Part shown: piece after piece, positions 1 through 8,532 of the stretch
Numbering within the stretch: position 1 is the stretch's first letter
Layout: each line of letters starts with the position of its first letter
Source of the DNA: Marinomonas atlantica
GTDB taxonomy: Bacteria; Pseudomonadota; Gammaproteobacteria; Pseudomonadales; Marinomonadaceae
Assembly: GCF_001639725.1 (NCBI RefSeq)
Contig: NZ_LTAW01000001.1
Location: 62,001 to 126,000 of the forward strand
Direction of reading: 5' to 3'
DNA length: 64,000 nt
Translations under genes and position numbers: made by a program
The notes under the pieces: generated by a model
Databases searched by the model: none
What the model was told of the DNA's origin: nothing
What the model saw: the letters and a program-made list of their open reading frames with translations, nothing else

Positions 1-1
1 G

Positions 2-730
2 GCGAAAGAAGCAGGTAAGCCTTATGAGCCAGCCGACTCAGCTTTGCCTGCGGAGCATGTTTGGTCCACTGAAAAATACCTAAATCACGTACCTAAGCTG
101 TTTGCAGCGGTGCGCGAGCAATTCGGTGACGATCTGCATATATTGCATGATGCTCACCATCGCTTAACGCCGATTCAAGCGGCGCGTCTTGGCAAAGAAG
201 TGGAGCCTTACCATTTGTTTTGGCTAGAAGACTGTACCCCGGCCGAGCATCAAGCGTCATACGAAACCATTCGCCAGCACACAACGACACCGCTAGCGAT
301 TGGTGAAGTCTTCAGCTCACTACACGATTGCCAAGAGCTGATTCAAAAACAGCTAATTGACTACATTCGTGCAACGATTACCCATGCCGGTGGTATTACC
401 AATGTACGTCGAATTGCTGACTTCGCTGCCTTATATCATGTCAAAACAGGCTTCCATGGCGCGACAGACTTGTCGCCAGTGTGTATGGGCGCGGCATTGC
501 ACTTTGATACCTGGGTCCCTAACTTCGGTATTCAAGAACACATGCCCCATACAGCTGAAACCGATGCGGTATTCCCGCATGCCTACGAGTTTAAAGATGG
601 CTTCTTTACGCCAGGTGAAGTCCCTGGTCACGGTGTCGACATCGATGAAAAACTGGCTGCTAAATACCCTTACAAACCAGCTTATCTTCCGGTTAACCGC
701 TTAGAAGATGGCACCTTGTGGAACTGGTAA
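2..730 (+). CDS. rspA: Mannonate dehydratase (ManD/RspA), 5' truncated by window edge
   Basis: The reading frame is open from base 2, so the gene starts outside the window; 242 C-terminal residues are visible. It belongs to the enolase superfamily, D-mannonate dehydratase subgroup, which dehydrates D-mannonate (or D-gluconate) to 2-keto-3-deoxygluconate. The barrel motifs [16 protein letters not shown] and IGEVFSS supply acidic metal ligands, and [10 protein letters not shown] holds the histidine expected for this subgroup. The C-terminus ending in GTLWNW is typical of the family. The rspB-like gene follows after 4 bases, and TRAP transporter, fructuronate reductase and KDG kinase genes follow in the same direction, so a catabolic role in a hexonate pathway is likely. 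The in-frame TTG at 44 is inside the domain and is not a start. Confidence 0.9.
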   Translation, partial: AKEAGKPYEPADSALPAEHVWSTEKYLNHVPKLFAAVREQFGDDLHILHDAHHRLTPIQAARLGKEVEPYHLFWLEDCTPAEHQASYETIRQHTTTPLAIGEVFSSLHDCQELIQKQLIDYIRATITHAGGITNVRRIADFAALYHVKTGFHGATDLSPVCMGAALHFDTWVPNFGIQEHMPHTAETDAVFPHAYEFKDGFFTPGEVPGHGVDIDEKLAAKYPYKPAYLPVNRLEDGTLWNW

Positions 731-734
731 CCCT

Positions 735-1757
735 ATGAAAGCTTTCCAAGTAAAAAACGTTAACGAATACAACCTAATCGACACTGAGGTGCCGGAAGTG
801 GCAGCAGGTGAAGTGATGATCAAGACGTCGTTCGCTGGAATCTGTGGTTCGGACTTACATATCATTCATGGTCAAAACCCATTCGTACAGTTTCCTCGTG
901 TTACAGGTCATGAATTCTCAGGTGTGGTAACGGCGTTGGCGGATGATGTCGCAGGCTTTGAAGTTGGCGACCGTGTTTGCGTAGACCCTGTCATCAGCTG
1001 TGGCACCTGTTATCCGTGTCGTGCAGGACGTCATAACGTTTGTATGAATATGCAAGTGTTTGGTGTGCACCGTAATGGTGGTTTTAGCCAGTTCACGAGT
1101 GCACCTGCCACGAACGTCATTAAATTGCCAGACAATGTCACGCTAGAACAAGCGGCGTTAGTAGAGCCTTACTCCATTGCGATGAACGTGCTGTCACGTA
1201 TGAATCCGATTGATGGTGATACGTTATTGGTCTATGGCGCAGGCGTCATTGGTTTGACCATTGTACAAGTCGCCAAAGCGATCGGCATAGAGCGCATTAT
1301 CGTGACGGACATTGTTGCGGAGCGTTTAGAAACGGCCAAAGCATTGGGCGCCACCGACACGATCAATAGCCGTGAGCAAAACGTCGAAGAAACCATTCGC
1401 GCATGGACCAACGGTGAAGGTGTGCCATTGATTGCCGATGCGGCGTGTATACCAGCCCTACTACCTGAAATTCTGCGTATTGCCTGCCCTGCGGGTCGCA
1501 TTGGCCTATTGGGCTTCAGCTCTGCGCCAAGCGATCTGTCGCAAATTGAAGTTATTAAGAAAGAGCTTACGCTAGTTGGTTCTCGCTTAAACAACCGTCG
1601 ATTCCCGCAAGTGTTGGAGTTGATTGCTTCTGGTCAACTCGATCCACTGAAATTGATCAGTCATCGAGTGGCCTTGGATGAAATGCCAGATGGCATCGAG
1701 TTGATGGAGAAACACCCAGAAATTACCCGTAAAGTGCTTGTCACTATGGGTGAGTAA
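735..1757 (+). CDS. rspB: Zinc-dependent alcohol dehydrogenase, RspB-like (L-gulonate/L-idonate 5-dehydrogenase type)
   Basis: A 340-residue medium-chain dehydrogenase. Catalytic zinc ligands are at Cys37 (GICGSDLH) and His59-Glu60 (TGHE). The structural zinc loop has Cys89, Cys92, Cys95 and Cys103. A Rossmann motif (VYGAGVIGL) starts near residue 165. I chose the ATG at 735, directly after the stop of the dehydratase gene, over an earlier in-frame start at 708 inside that gene. RspB proteins paired with ManD-type RspA have been linked to oxidation of L-gulonate to D-fructuronate, which the fructuronate reductase encoded downstream could use. The exact substrate is inferred from these neighbours. 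Confidence 0.88.
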   Translation: MKAFQVKNVNEYNLIDTEVPEVAAGEVMIKTSFAGICGSDLHIIHGQNPFVQFPRVTGHEFSGVVTALADDVAGFEVGDRVCVDPVISCGTCYPCRAGRHNVCMNMQVFGVHRNGGFSQFTSAPATNVIKLPDNVTLEQAALVEPYSIAMNVLSRMNPIDGDTLLVYGAGVIGLTIVQVAKAIGIERIIVTDIVAERLETAKALGATDTINSREQNVEETIRAWTNGEGVPLIADAACIPALLPEILRIACPAGRIGLLGFSSAPSDLSQIEVIKKELTLVGSRLNNRRFPQVLELIASGQLDPLKLISHRVALDEMPDGIELMEKHPEITRKVLVTMGE

Positions 1758-1792
1758 CTTAAAACGATCGAAAATAAAAAACGGAGTTACCT

Positions 1793-2752
1793 ATGATTAA
1801 ACCAATGTTCAAAGCCCTTGCCCTTTCTTCTGCGTTAATTGCTGCGGGTCTGACCCATGCAGCGGACGTGACCCTTAAATTTGGTCACCCAGCGTCAGAA
1901 GATAATATTTGGCACAAAGCTGCGCTGAAGTTCAAAGAGGTTGCGGAAGCCGAATCGGATGGCCGAATTGAAGTGAAACTGTACCCAAATTCACAGCTTG
2001 GTAAAGAGCAAGACGTCATTAATAGCATCCAGCTAGGGACTGCTGATATGACAATGACGGGTGAATCATTACAAAACTGGGCTCCAAAAGCAGCGTTACT
2101 CGCTGTGCCGTATGCCTTCACTAGTTCTGAACAGCTTAAAAATGCTGTTGAAGGTGAAGTCGGTCAAGAGATCGAAGAGCAAATCAAGCAACAAACGGGC
2201 TTGCAGCCGATTGCTTGGTTTGAACGTGGACCTCGCCATCTAACATCGAATCGCCCGATTACGGAGCCAAGTGATTTAGCCGGTATGAAACTGCGTGTGC
2301 CGAACGTACCGCTGTTTGTTAAAGCGTGGCATAAATTGGGGGCCAAGCCGATTCCGATGTCGTTCAGTGAAGTGTTTACATCGCTTCAACAGAACACTAT
2401 TGATGGTCAAGAAAACCCACTTAGCTTGATCAAAAGTGCCAGCTTCTACGAAGTACAAGACTACGTGAATCTAACCGGTCATGTGCGCAGCTGGATCTAT
2501 GTTGTCATCGGTTCTCACAAATTAAACAGCATGCCAGCGGAATTACGTGAGATCGTAATGGATGCAGCGGCGCAAATGCAGTCATACGAACATGAGATGT
2601 TTGCTGCCGATGAAGCGGCACTGCGAGCAGATTTAGAAGCGCGCGGTATGACGTTTGTTGAGCCAAATATTGATGCTTTCCAAAAAGAAGTTAAAGCCGC
2701 GGTTCAAGAGTCTCTGACTTCTGAGCAGCTAGAGCTTTTGAACAAAATTTAA
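1793..2752 (+). CDS. dctP: TRAP transporter periplasmic substrate-binding protein
   Basis: A 319-residue DctP-family protein. Residues 1-23 form a signal peptide ending in THA before ADVTLKFGH. The family region KFKEVAEAESDGRIEVKLYPN and the stretch around LRVPNVPLF are recognisable, and an arginine in the latter normally binds the carboxylate of the ligand. It is the first gene of a complete TRAP set (binding protein, small and large membrane subunits) lying between dehydrogenase genes of sugar-acid breakdown, so the ligand is probably a hexuronate or hexonate. A likely ribosome binding site, ACGGAG, precedes the ATG. Confidence 0.93.
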   Translation: MIKPMFKALALSSALIAAGLTHAADVTLKFGHPASEDNIWHKAALKFKEVAEAESDGRIEVKLYPNSQLGKEQDVINSIQLGTADMTMTGESLQNWAPKAALLAVPYAFTSSEQLKNAVEGEVGQEIEEQIKQQTGLQPIAWFERGPRHLTSNRPITEPSDLAGMKLRVPNVPLFVKAWHKLGAKPIPMSFSEVFTSLQQNTIDGQENPLSLIKSASFYEVQDYVNLTGHVRSWIYVVIGSHKLNSMPAELREIVMDAAAQMQSYEHEMFAADEAALRADLEARGMTFVEPNIDAFQKEVKAAVQESLTSEQLELLNKI

Positions 2753-2819
2753 TAACGGCACTCTCAACCTCCCCTTGCTAATCTTGCGGGAGGTTCTTTA
2801 TTTTTTGGAGTTCTGTCCG

Positions 2820-3353
2820 ATGAATGCTTCCGCATCTACGACCACTTTAACGGTGAAAGCCACCTCATTATTGCTGGCAATTCGTACAGTGATTGATAAG
2901 TGCTTCGCTATCCTCGCGTCAGCGTCGTTACTGGCGATTGCTGCCGTGGTCCTGCTACAGGTTATTTCTCGCTTTATGTTACCCACCTCGCCTGTTTGGA
3001 CCGAGGAATTGTCGCGTTATCTGTTTATCTATTTAATTGTTTTGAGCTCTGGCTTGGTGATTCGGGATGATCGACATGTGCGACTAGAGTTGTTTCAGGG
3101 CTTTCTCAACCCCTTTTGGAAGCGCCTATACACTGTGGCATGCCATGTATTAACCGCGGCCTTTGCGTTGTATTTGATTCCGTTCTCGATGCAGTACGCC
3201 CAAATAGGAAAATGGCAAATGTCCCCTACCCTCGAAATGCCAATGCTCTGGGTATTCATTTCAGTGACCATTTTCTTCTACTTAACTGCTTTTTACAGCG
3301 TACTGGGTGCGATCCTAGAGCTGCTTTCATCCACTCAACGTGAGGAGCAATAA
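2820..3353 (+). CDS. dctQ: TRAP transporter small permease subunit
   Basis: A 177-residue protein with four hydrophobic segments and the DctQ signature region containing VWTEELSRYLFIYL. I chose the ATG at 2820, which has a GGAG ribosome binding site a few bases upstream; an earlier in-frame start at 2775 would add 15 unsupported residues. The small subunit joins the large subunit DctM in the inner membrane. The stop codon is followed after 2 bases by the dctM start, which indicates translational coupling. Confidence 0.92.
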   Translation: MNASASTTTLTVKATSLLLAIRTVIDKCFAILASASLLAIAAVVLLQVISRFMLPTSPVWTEELSRYLFIYLIVLSSGLVIRDDRHVRLELFQGFLNPFWKRLYTVACHVLTAAFALYLIPFSMQYAQIGKWQMSPTLEMPMLWVFISVTIFFYLTAFYSVLGAILELLSSTQREEQ

Positions 3354-3355
3354 CC

Positions 3356-4630
3356 ATGGAAGTTGCGATTTTATTTGTAGCCTTTTTTTCACTGCTTCTG
3401 TTTGGTTTGCCCATCGTTTTTTGTTTGGGGTTGTCCTCGTTAGCGTACCTATTTATGGCTGATATCCCAATGACGATCGTGCCTCAGCGCTTATATGCTG
3501 GCATGGACTCATTCGTATTGTTATGTATTCCGGGCTTTATTCTGGCCGGAAACCTAATGAACGTCGGTAACATTACCGATTACATCATTCGCTTTAGTAA
3601 TTCGTTATTAGGTCATATTCGCGGTGGTCTGGGTCTCGCTAACGTGGGTGGTTCAATGATTTTTGGCGGTATTTCGGGAACTGCGGTAGCCGATACGGCC
3701 AGTATAGGCTCGGTAATGATCCCGGGGATGGCACGGTCTGGCTATGATAAACCGTTTGCAGCGGCGGTCACCGCGGCATCGTCTACCATTGGTCCGATCA
3801 TTCCGCCAAGTGTGCCAATGATCATTGTTGGGTCCTTGAGCGGTATATCAGTGGGTAAAATGTTCATCGCAGGCGTCGTACCGGGCTTGATGCTGGGTGT
3901 GGCAATGATGGTGACGGCTTACATCATTGCGGTACGCAAGCAGTACCCCCGTGAGAAACGCGCGACGTTCCGTGAAGTGCTAAGTGTGGGACGAGGTGCG
4001 TTTTGGGCGTTGCTGATGACCTTCATTATCCTATACGGCATTATCGGTGGCATTTTTACCCCAACGGAAGCGTCCATTGTGGCGAGTTTGTATGCATTTG
4101 TAGTTGGCATGTTTGTCTACAAAGGCATTACTTGGAAAAACCTGCCAAAAATCCTCATGGATACGGCGTTAAGTTCCTCCAGCTTATTGATCTTAGTGGG
4201 CATGGCGAATTTGTTCGGGTGGATTTTAACCAGTGAACAAATTCCGCAAATGTTGTCGGATGCTATTTTTGGTATCACGTCTAATCCAATCTTAGTGATT
4301 TTGATCCTGAATATCGTTTTGTTGCTGGTGGGAGGCTTTATGGAGACCATTGCAGCACTGATTATCCTGTTCCCAACCCTACTAAAAGTGGCGGAAGGCA
4401 TAGGCATGGATCCGATTCACTTTGGTATCATGGCCGTTTTAAATCTGATGATTGGTTTAACCACTCCGCCTGTAGGGGTGTGTCTATTTGTCGCAGCGGG
4501 TATTGGTAAAATTCCGATGTCTCATGTGGTGAAAGCCATTTGGCCATTCCTATTGTGTAACCTTGCGGTATTATTGCTGGTGTCTTACGTACCGGCAGTT
4601 TCGCTGTGGCTTCCTTCATTAATGGATTAG
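3356..4630 (+). CDS. dctM: TRAP transporter large permease subunit
   Basis: A 424-residue, highly hydrophobic protein with about a dozen membrane segments, of normal length for DctM. Family motifs are present: the FAGMDS-like YAGMDSFVLLCIPGF, the glycine-rich SMIFGGISGTAVADT, and IGPIIPPSVPMI. It forms the ion-coupled channel of the TRAP system with the preceding DctQ and the periplasmic DctP. It sits in the middle of the sugar-acid operon, 13 bases ahead of the reductase gene. Confidence 0.95.
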   Translation: MEVAILFVAFFSLLLFGLPIVFCLGLSSLAYLFMADIPMTIVPQRLYAGMDSFVLLCIPGFILAGNLMNVGNITDYIIRFSNSLLGHIRGGLGLANVGGSMIFGGISGTAVADTASIGSVMIPGMARSGYDKPFAAAVTAASSTIGPIIPPSVPMIIVGSLSGISVGKMFIAGVVPGLMLGVAMMVTAYIIAVRKQYPREKRATFREVLSVGRGAFWALLMTFIILYGIIGGIFTPTEASIVASLYAFVVGMFVYKGITWKNLPKILMDTALSSSSLLILVGMANLFGWILTSEQIPQMLSDAIFGITSNPILVILILNIVLLLVGGFMETIAALIILFPTLLKVAEGIGMDPIHFGIMAVLNLMIGLTTPPVGVCLFVAAGIGKIPMSHVVKAIWPFLLCNLAVLLLVSYVPAVSLWLPSLMD

Positions 4631-4643
4631 TTGAGACAACGTT

Positions 4644-6086
4644 ATGAATATTACTGTAGAGGCGAGTTATGTCGTCCCTGAACAGCATCAAGCTGGCATC
4701 GTTCATATTGGTTTGGGGGCTTTTCATCGAGCCCACCAAGCGGTGTACATCGAAAACACCTTAGCCAAGTTTGGCGGTGACTGGGCACTGGTCAGTGCCA
4801 ACATTCGTTCGAACGTCACGCTGGTTGAGCAATTAAATAATGCTGATAACGTGTTTCATGTGGTGGAATACGCCGATCAAAATACGGCCACCGTACGTGA
4901 AATTCGTGCAATGAAAGAAGCGTTATTCGCGGGTGACACAGCGGGCCGACAAGCTTTGCTACAGCGTCTAGTGGATACACATACTAAAATTGTCACCATG
5001 ACGGTGACAGAAAAAGGTTATTTCCTATCACCGGCGACGGGTACGTTGCAGAGAGATCACGCTGATATTCAGCATGACTTAGAGCACCTAGATAGCCCTA
5101 AAACCATTATTGGTTTGTTAGTACAGGGCTTACGCTTGCGCCGTGACGCGGGCCTTGAGCCATTTACGGTGCTGTGTTGCGATAACATGCCCCACAATGG
5201 CAAACGTGTGCAAAAGGCGGTTGTGAGCTTTGCCAAAGCGTTTGATGTTGAATTGGCCGAGTGGATCGAGCAGCAGGTTGCATTTCCTAGTTCCATGGTC
5301 GATCGTATCGTCCCAGCCATGACAGATGCGGACTTTGCTGCCATCAAGCAAGATACCGACATCGATAGTCCAACCGTAGTCAAGTGTGAGCAATTTAGCC
5401 AGTGGGTGGTGGAAGACAACTTCCCTCAAGGCCGTCCACAATGGGAAGCCTGCGGGGTACAGATGGTCGAAGACGTGTCGGCTTACGAAATGATGAAGTT
5501 ACGTATGCTCAACGGTAGTCATTCGTTGTTAGCCTACTTAGGCCCTTTAGCGGGTTATGAAACCGTCGCCGAAGCGTTATCCGATGCGTCGATTGAACAG
5601 TTTTTGCGTCTCTATATGATGCAAGAAGTGGCACCGACCCTCCCATCGTTTGATCAACAAGAATTAGAAGATTACTGCTCTGCTTTGATTCAGCGCTTTA
5701 AAAATGACAGTTTGAAGCATCGCTTACAACAAATTGCGATGGATGGATCGCAAAAATTGCCACAGCGTTGGTTGCAAGGCTGGTGCGATTTGTCGCAGCA
5801 AGGTATGGCTTGTCAAGCGATAGAGCTTGGCCTAGCAGGTTGGATGTTGTACGTGATGCAACATCAAAAAGCGCAGACATCAATCAATGATCCGCTGGAA
5901 AAAACGCTGTTCGAGGCCGTTAGTCAAAGTGAGTATACCGCTGAGAAAGTCGCATCTTTACTGGCGATTACAGATATTTTCCCTGCACCACTGACTAATA
6001 TGGCGTTGTGTAAGCGTATTAGTGGTTTAGTGACACAGCTGCAGCAGTCGCCTTTACAGTCTACACTCAATTCCCTCTCTTCTTAG
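4644..6086 (+). CDS. Mannitol dehydrogenase family oxidoreductase, probable fructuronate reductase
   Basis: A 480-residue long-chain polyol dehydrogenase. The N-terminal NAD-binding motif is VHIGLGAFHRAHQA. The catalytic region has the family pattern K-L-R-M-L-N-G-S-H, around residue 285, and EKGYF is also conserved. The family interconverts D-mannitol and fructose, D-mannonate and D-fructuronate, or D-arabinitol. In this operon, with a mannonate dehydratase upstream and a KDG kinase downstream, D-fructuronate to D-mannonate (UxuB activity) is the natural reading, but the sequence alone does not separate it from mannitol 2-dehydrogenase. Confidence 0.85.
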   Translation: MNITVEASYVVPEQHQAGIVHIGLGAFHRAHQAVYIENTLAKFGGDWALVSANIRSNVTLVEQLNNADNVFHVVEYADQNTATVREIRAMKEALFAGDTAGRQALLQRLVDTHTKIVTMTVTEKGYFLSPATGTLQRDHADIQHDLEHLDSPKTIIGLLVQGLRLRRDAGLEPFTVLCCDNMPHNGKRVQKAVVSFAKAFDVELAEWIEQQVAFPSSMVDRIVPAMTDADFAAIKQDTDIDSPTVVKCEQFSQWVVEDNFPQGRPQWEACGVQMVEDVSAYEMMKLRMLNGSHSLLAYLGPLAGYETVAEALSDASIEQFLRLYMMQEVAPTLPSFDQQELEDYCSALIQRFKNDSLKHRLQQIAMDGSQKLPQRWLQGWCDLSQQGMACQAIELGLAGWMLYVMQHQKAQTSINDPLEKTLFEAVSQSEYTAEKVASLLAITDIFPAPLTNMALCKRISGLVTQLQQSPLQSTLNSLSS

Positions 6087-6140
6087 ACATTGCCATAGTC
6101 GCTTGATTTCTGATTGAGCGGCTATGCTTGGAGTCCTCAT

Positions 6141-7058
6141 ATGTCCAATATAAAAATTGCCTGCATCGGTGAATGCATGATCGAACTAACAACAGGCGAT
6201 ACCCCTAACAACTTGATTAAAAACTATGCTGGTGACACCTATAACACGGCTTATTACTTAAAGAAGCTATTGAATAACCAAGCAGATGTCAGTTATATAA
6301 CAGCAGTGGGTACAGATGCGCTCAGTCATAAACTCATTGATGCGCTCAATGCCGCTGATTTGAATACGCGCTCGATTCGCTGTTTAGAAGATGGCAAAGT
6401 GGGGTTATATCTAGTCGCTAATGACGACGACGGCGAACGTCATTTTACTTACTGGCGTGAAACCTCTTCAGCGAAGCGGATGTTTGATGGCGATGAAGGC
6501 GATGCTCTATTGGCGTCGTTAAGTGACTATCAAATGGTATACTTATCAGGTATCTCGTTGGCGATTTTAACCCCTGTGGCACGTATGAAACTTGTCAATG
6601 CACTCAAAGCTGCACAGGTCGACGTTGTATTTGACCCCAATTACCGCCCTAAACTTTGGCAAAGTGCCTCTGAGGCGTCCTCATCGATGCAAGATTTGGT
6701 GTCTACTACTCATGCCACGGTCATGACGACCCTCGACGATGAGCAACTGCTCAATGACCTGCATACAGATATTGATGTGGTATCGTTTTGGCAGCAAGCA
6801 GGTGCGCAGGAAGTCATTGTTAAAAAAGGCGCTGAAGGTTGTCTAATCGCGTCAGAAGAACAACTTATACCTTCGCTTGCAGGAATTTCTCCGCTAGATA
6901 CGACCGGTGCGGGTGACTCATTTAATGGCGGTTATTTAGCTGGTTTAGCGTTAGGCAAGAGTAAAGCCGACAGTGCCAAGCTTGCGCACAACATCGCAGC
7001 GCAAGTAATACAGCACCGTGGCGCGATCGTGCCAGAAAATCTGCTAAACCTAGCGTAA
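6141..7058 (+). CDS. kdgK: 2-keto-3-deoxygluconate kinase (PfkB family)
   Basis: A 305-residue PfkB sugar kinase. The C-terminal signature DTTGAGDSFNGGYLAG begins at Asp253, with Asp259 as catalytic base, and the N-terminal GECMIELT and NTAYYL motifs match KDG kinases. I chose the ATG at 6141 with a GGAG ribosome binding site ten bases upstream; an earlier in-frame start at 6114 lacks one. It would phosphorylate the dehydratase product KDG to KDPG, completing the route encoded by this operon. No KDPG aldolase is present in the window. Confidence 0.9.
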   Translation: MSNIKIACIGECMIELTTGDTPNNLIKNYAGDTYNTAYYLKKLLNNQADVSYITAVGTDALSHKLIDALNAADLNTRSIRCLEDGKVGLYLVANDDDGERHFTYWRETSSAKRMFDGDEGDALLASLSDYQMVYLSGISLAILTPVARMKLVNALKAAQVDVVFDPNYRPKLWQSASEASSSMQDLVSTTHATVMTTLDDEQLLNDLHTDIDVVSFWQQAGAQEVIVKKGAEGCLIASEEQLIPSLAGISPLDTTGAGDSFNGGYLAGLALGKSKADSAKLAHNIAAQVIQHRGAIVPENLLNLA

Positions 7059-7071
7059 ACGCGGATAAAAA

Positions 7072-7098
7072 AGCCGCTGCCCTTGTGAGGCAGCGGCT
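7072..7098 (-). terminator. Rho-independent terminator of gabT
   Basis: A perfect 10-bp stem (AGCCGCTGCC with its complement, 7-base loop) is followed by a T run when read on the minus strand, so it fits the end of the gabT transcript that stops at 7177. Reading on the plus strand gives no T run, so kdgK probably relies on it weakly or not at all. A second inverted repeat, CAAGACAT at 7105-7112 with its complement at 7127-7134, lies between it and gabT. Confidence 0.75.
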
Positions 7099-7176
7099 AA
7101 AAGACAAGACATACTATCTGGAGGGCATGTCTTGCAAACGGAAGTCTAGGTGGACAAATCCGTTGAAACTCAAATG

Positions 7177-8454
7177 TTAAGCAAGCTCTTCGAAGCAGCG
7201 CTTGAAGATTTCCATGCCTTCGTCAATGATGTCCATTTCAATCGTTAATGCTGGTAGGAAGCGGATAACGTTACCGCGGATACCACAAGAAAGCAGTACT
7301 AGACCATTTTCAGCGGCTTTTGCCGATAGGCCTTTCGCTAGCTCTGGGTATGGCTTAGTTACGTCACCGTCGTGAACGAATTCAACTGCGATCATGGCGC
7401 CAGCGTTACGCACGTCGCCAATGATTTGTGGGTAGTCCGCTTGCAGACCTTTTAGGTGCTCAACAAAGCGCGCACCCACTTGGTTAGCACGTTCACATAG
7501 GTTTTCTTCTTCGATCACGTCGAATACTGCAAGCCCCGCTGCACAACCTACTGGAGAACCGCCGTACGTACCGCCAAGACCACCAGGAATTGGCGCGTCC
7601 ATGATGTCTGCTTTACCCACTACAGCTGCGATAGGGAAACCACCTGCGATGCCTTTTGCTGCCGTCATAAGATCCGCTTCGACGCCAGATTGTTCGTGGC
7701 AGAACATCGTACCAGTACGGGCGAAACCTGCTTGGATTTCATCCATAATTAACAGAATGCCATGCTCATCACATACCGCACGTAGCTTTTGTAGGAAGCT
7801 TGCTGACGCCATGTAGAAACCACCTTCGCCTTGAACAGGCTCGATGATGACCGCCGCCACTTTAGACGCCTCAATGTCACACGTAAAACGCATTTGCAGG
7901 TCAGCAAGTGCTTGCTCTTCAGTAATGCCTAGGTATTCATTTGGGTATGGCACGTGGAAAATGTCGCTTGGGAATGGACCAAAGCCAATTTTGTAAGGGT
8001 TTACTTTACCTGTTAGACCCATGGTCATGTTGGTACGGCCATGGAAGCCACCGTTGAACGCGATGATGCCCGGACGACCCGTGTAAGCACGTGCGATTTT
8101 CACACAGTTTTCAACCGCTTCTGCACCCGTCGTTACGAAGATAGATTTCTTCGGTGTGTTACCAGGTGCGGCAGCGTTTAGTTTTTCTGCAAGAGCAACG
8201 GCTGACTCGTATGGGCTCACCATGACACACGTGTGGGTGAAGCGCTCAACTTGTGCTTGGACTGCGGCTTTCACTTTCGGGTGGTTGTGGCCCGTGTTCA
8301 CTACTGCGATACCCGCACCGAAGTCGATGTGACGGTTGCCTTCAACGTCCCAAATTTCAGCGTTTAGGGCACGGTCTACATACACAGGAGCCATGTTGCC
8401 TTGGCCACGTGCGATGGCGTTTACTTTGCGTTCTTGTAAGCTAGCGTTTGTCAT
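7177..8454 (-). CDS. gabT: 4-aminobutyrate aminotransferase
   Basis: A 425-residue class III PLP aminotransferase. The cofactor lysine is Lys267 in TAAKGIAGGFP, Asp238 in IMDEIQAGFARTG contacts the pyridine nitrogen, and TTGAEAVENCVKIAR binds the phosphate. It transfers the amino group of GABA to 2-oxoglutarate and yields succinate semialdehyde. The gabD gene lies just upstream in the same direction, 78 bases away, so they form one operon. The polyamine genes at 46.7-55.5 kb would supply GABA. 5-aminovalerate is a possible second substrate for this family. Confidence 0.95.
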   Translation of the reverse strand: MTNASLQERKVNAIARGQGNMAPVYVDRALNAEIWDVEGNRHIDFGAGIAVVNTGHNHPKVKAAVQAQVERFTHTCVMVSPYESAVALAEKLNAAAPGNTPKKSIFVTTGAEAVENCVKIARAYTGRPGIIAFNGGFHGRTNMTMGLTGKVNPYKIGFGPFPSDIFHVPYPNEYLGITEEQALADLQMRFTCDIEASKVAAVIIEPVQGEGGFYMASASFLQKLRAVCDEHGILLIMDEIQAGFARTGTMFCHEQSGVEADLMTAAKGIAGGFPIAAVVGKADIMDAPIPGGLGGTYGGSPVGCAAGLAVFDVIEEENLCERANQVGARFVEHLKGLQADYPQIIGDVRNAGAMIAVEFVHDGDVTKPYPELAKGLSAKAAENGLVLLSCGIRGNVIRFLPALTIEMDIIDEGMEIFKRCFEELA

Positions 8455-8532
8455 TTGTCTTGTTCTCTCTGAAATTAGAAAGCAGACACGCTGGAGCGCA
8501 CTCTAACGTGTCGTCTGTTGCGAAAGGTTGGC

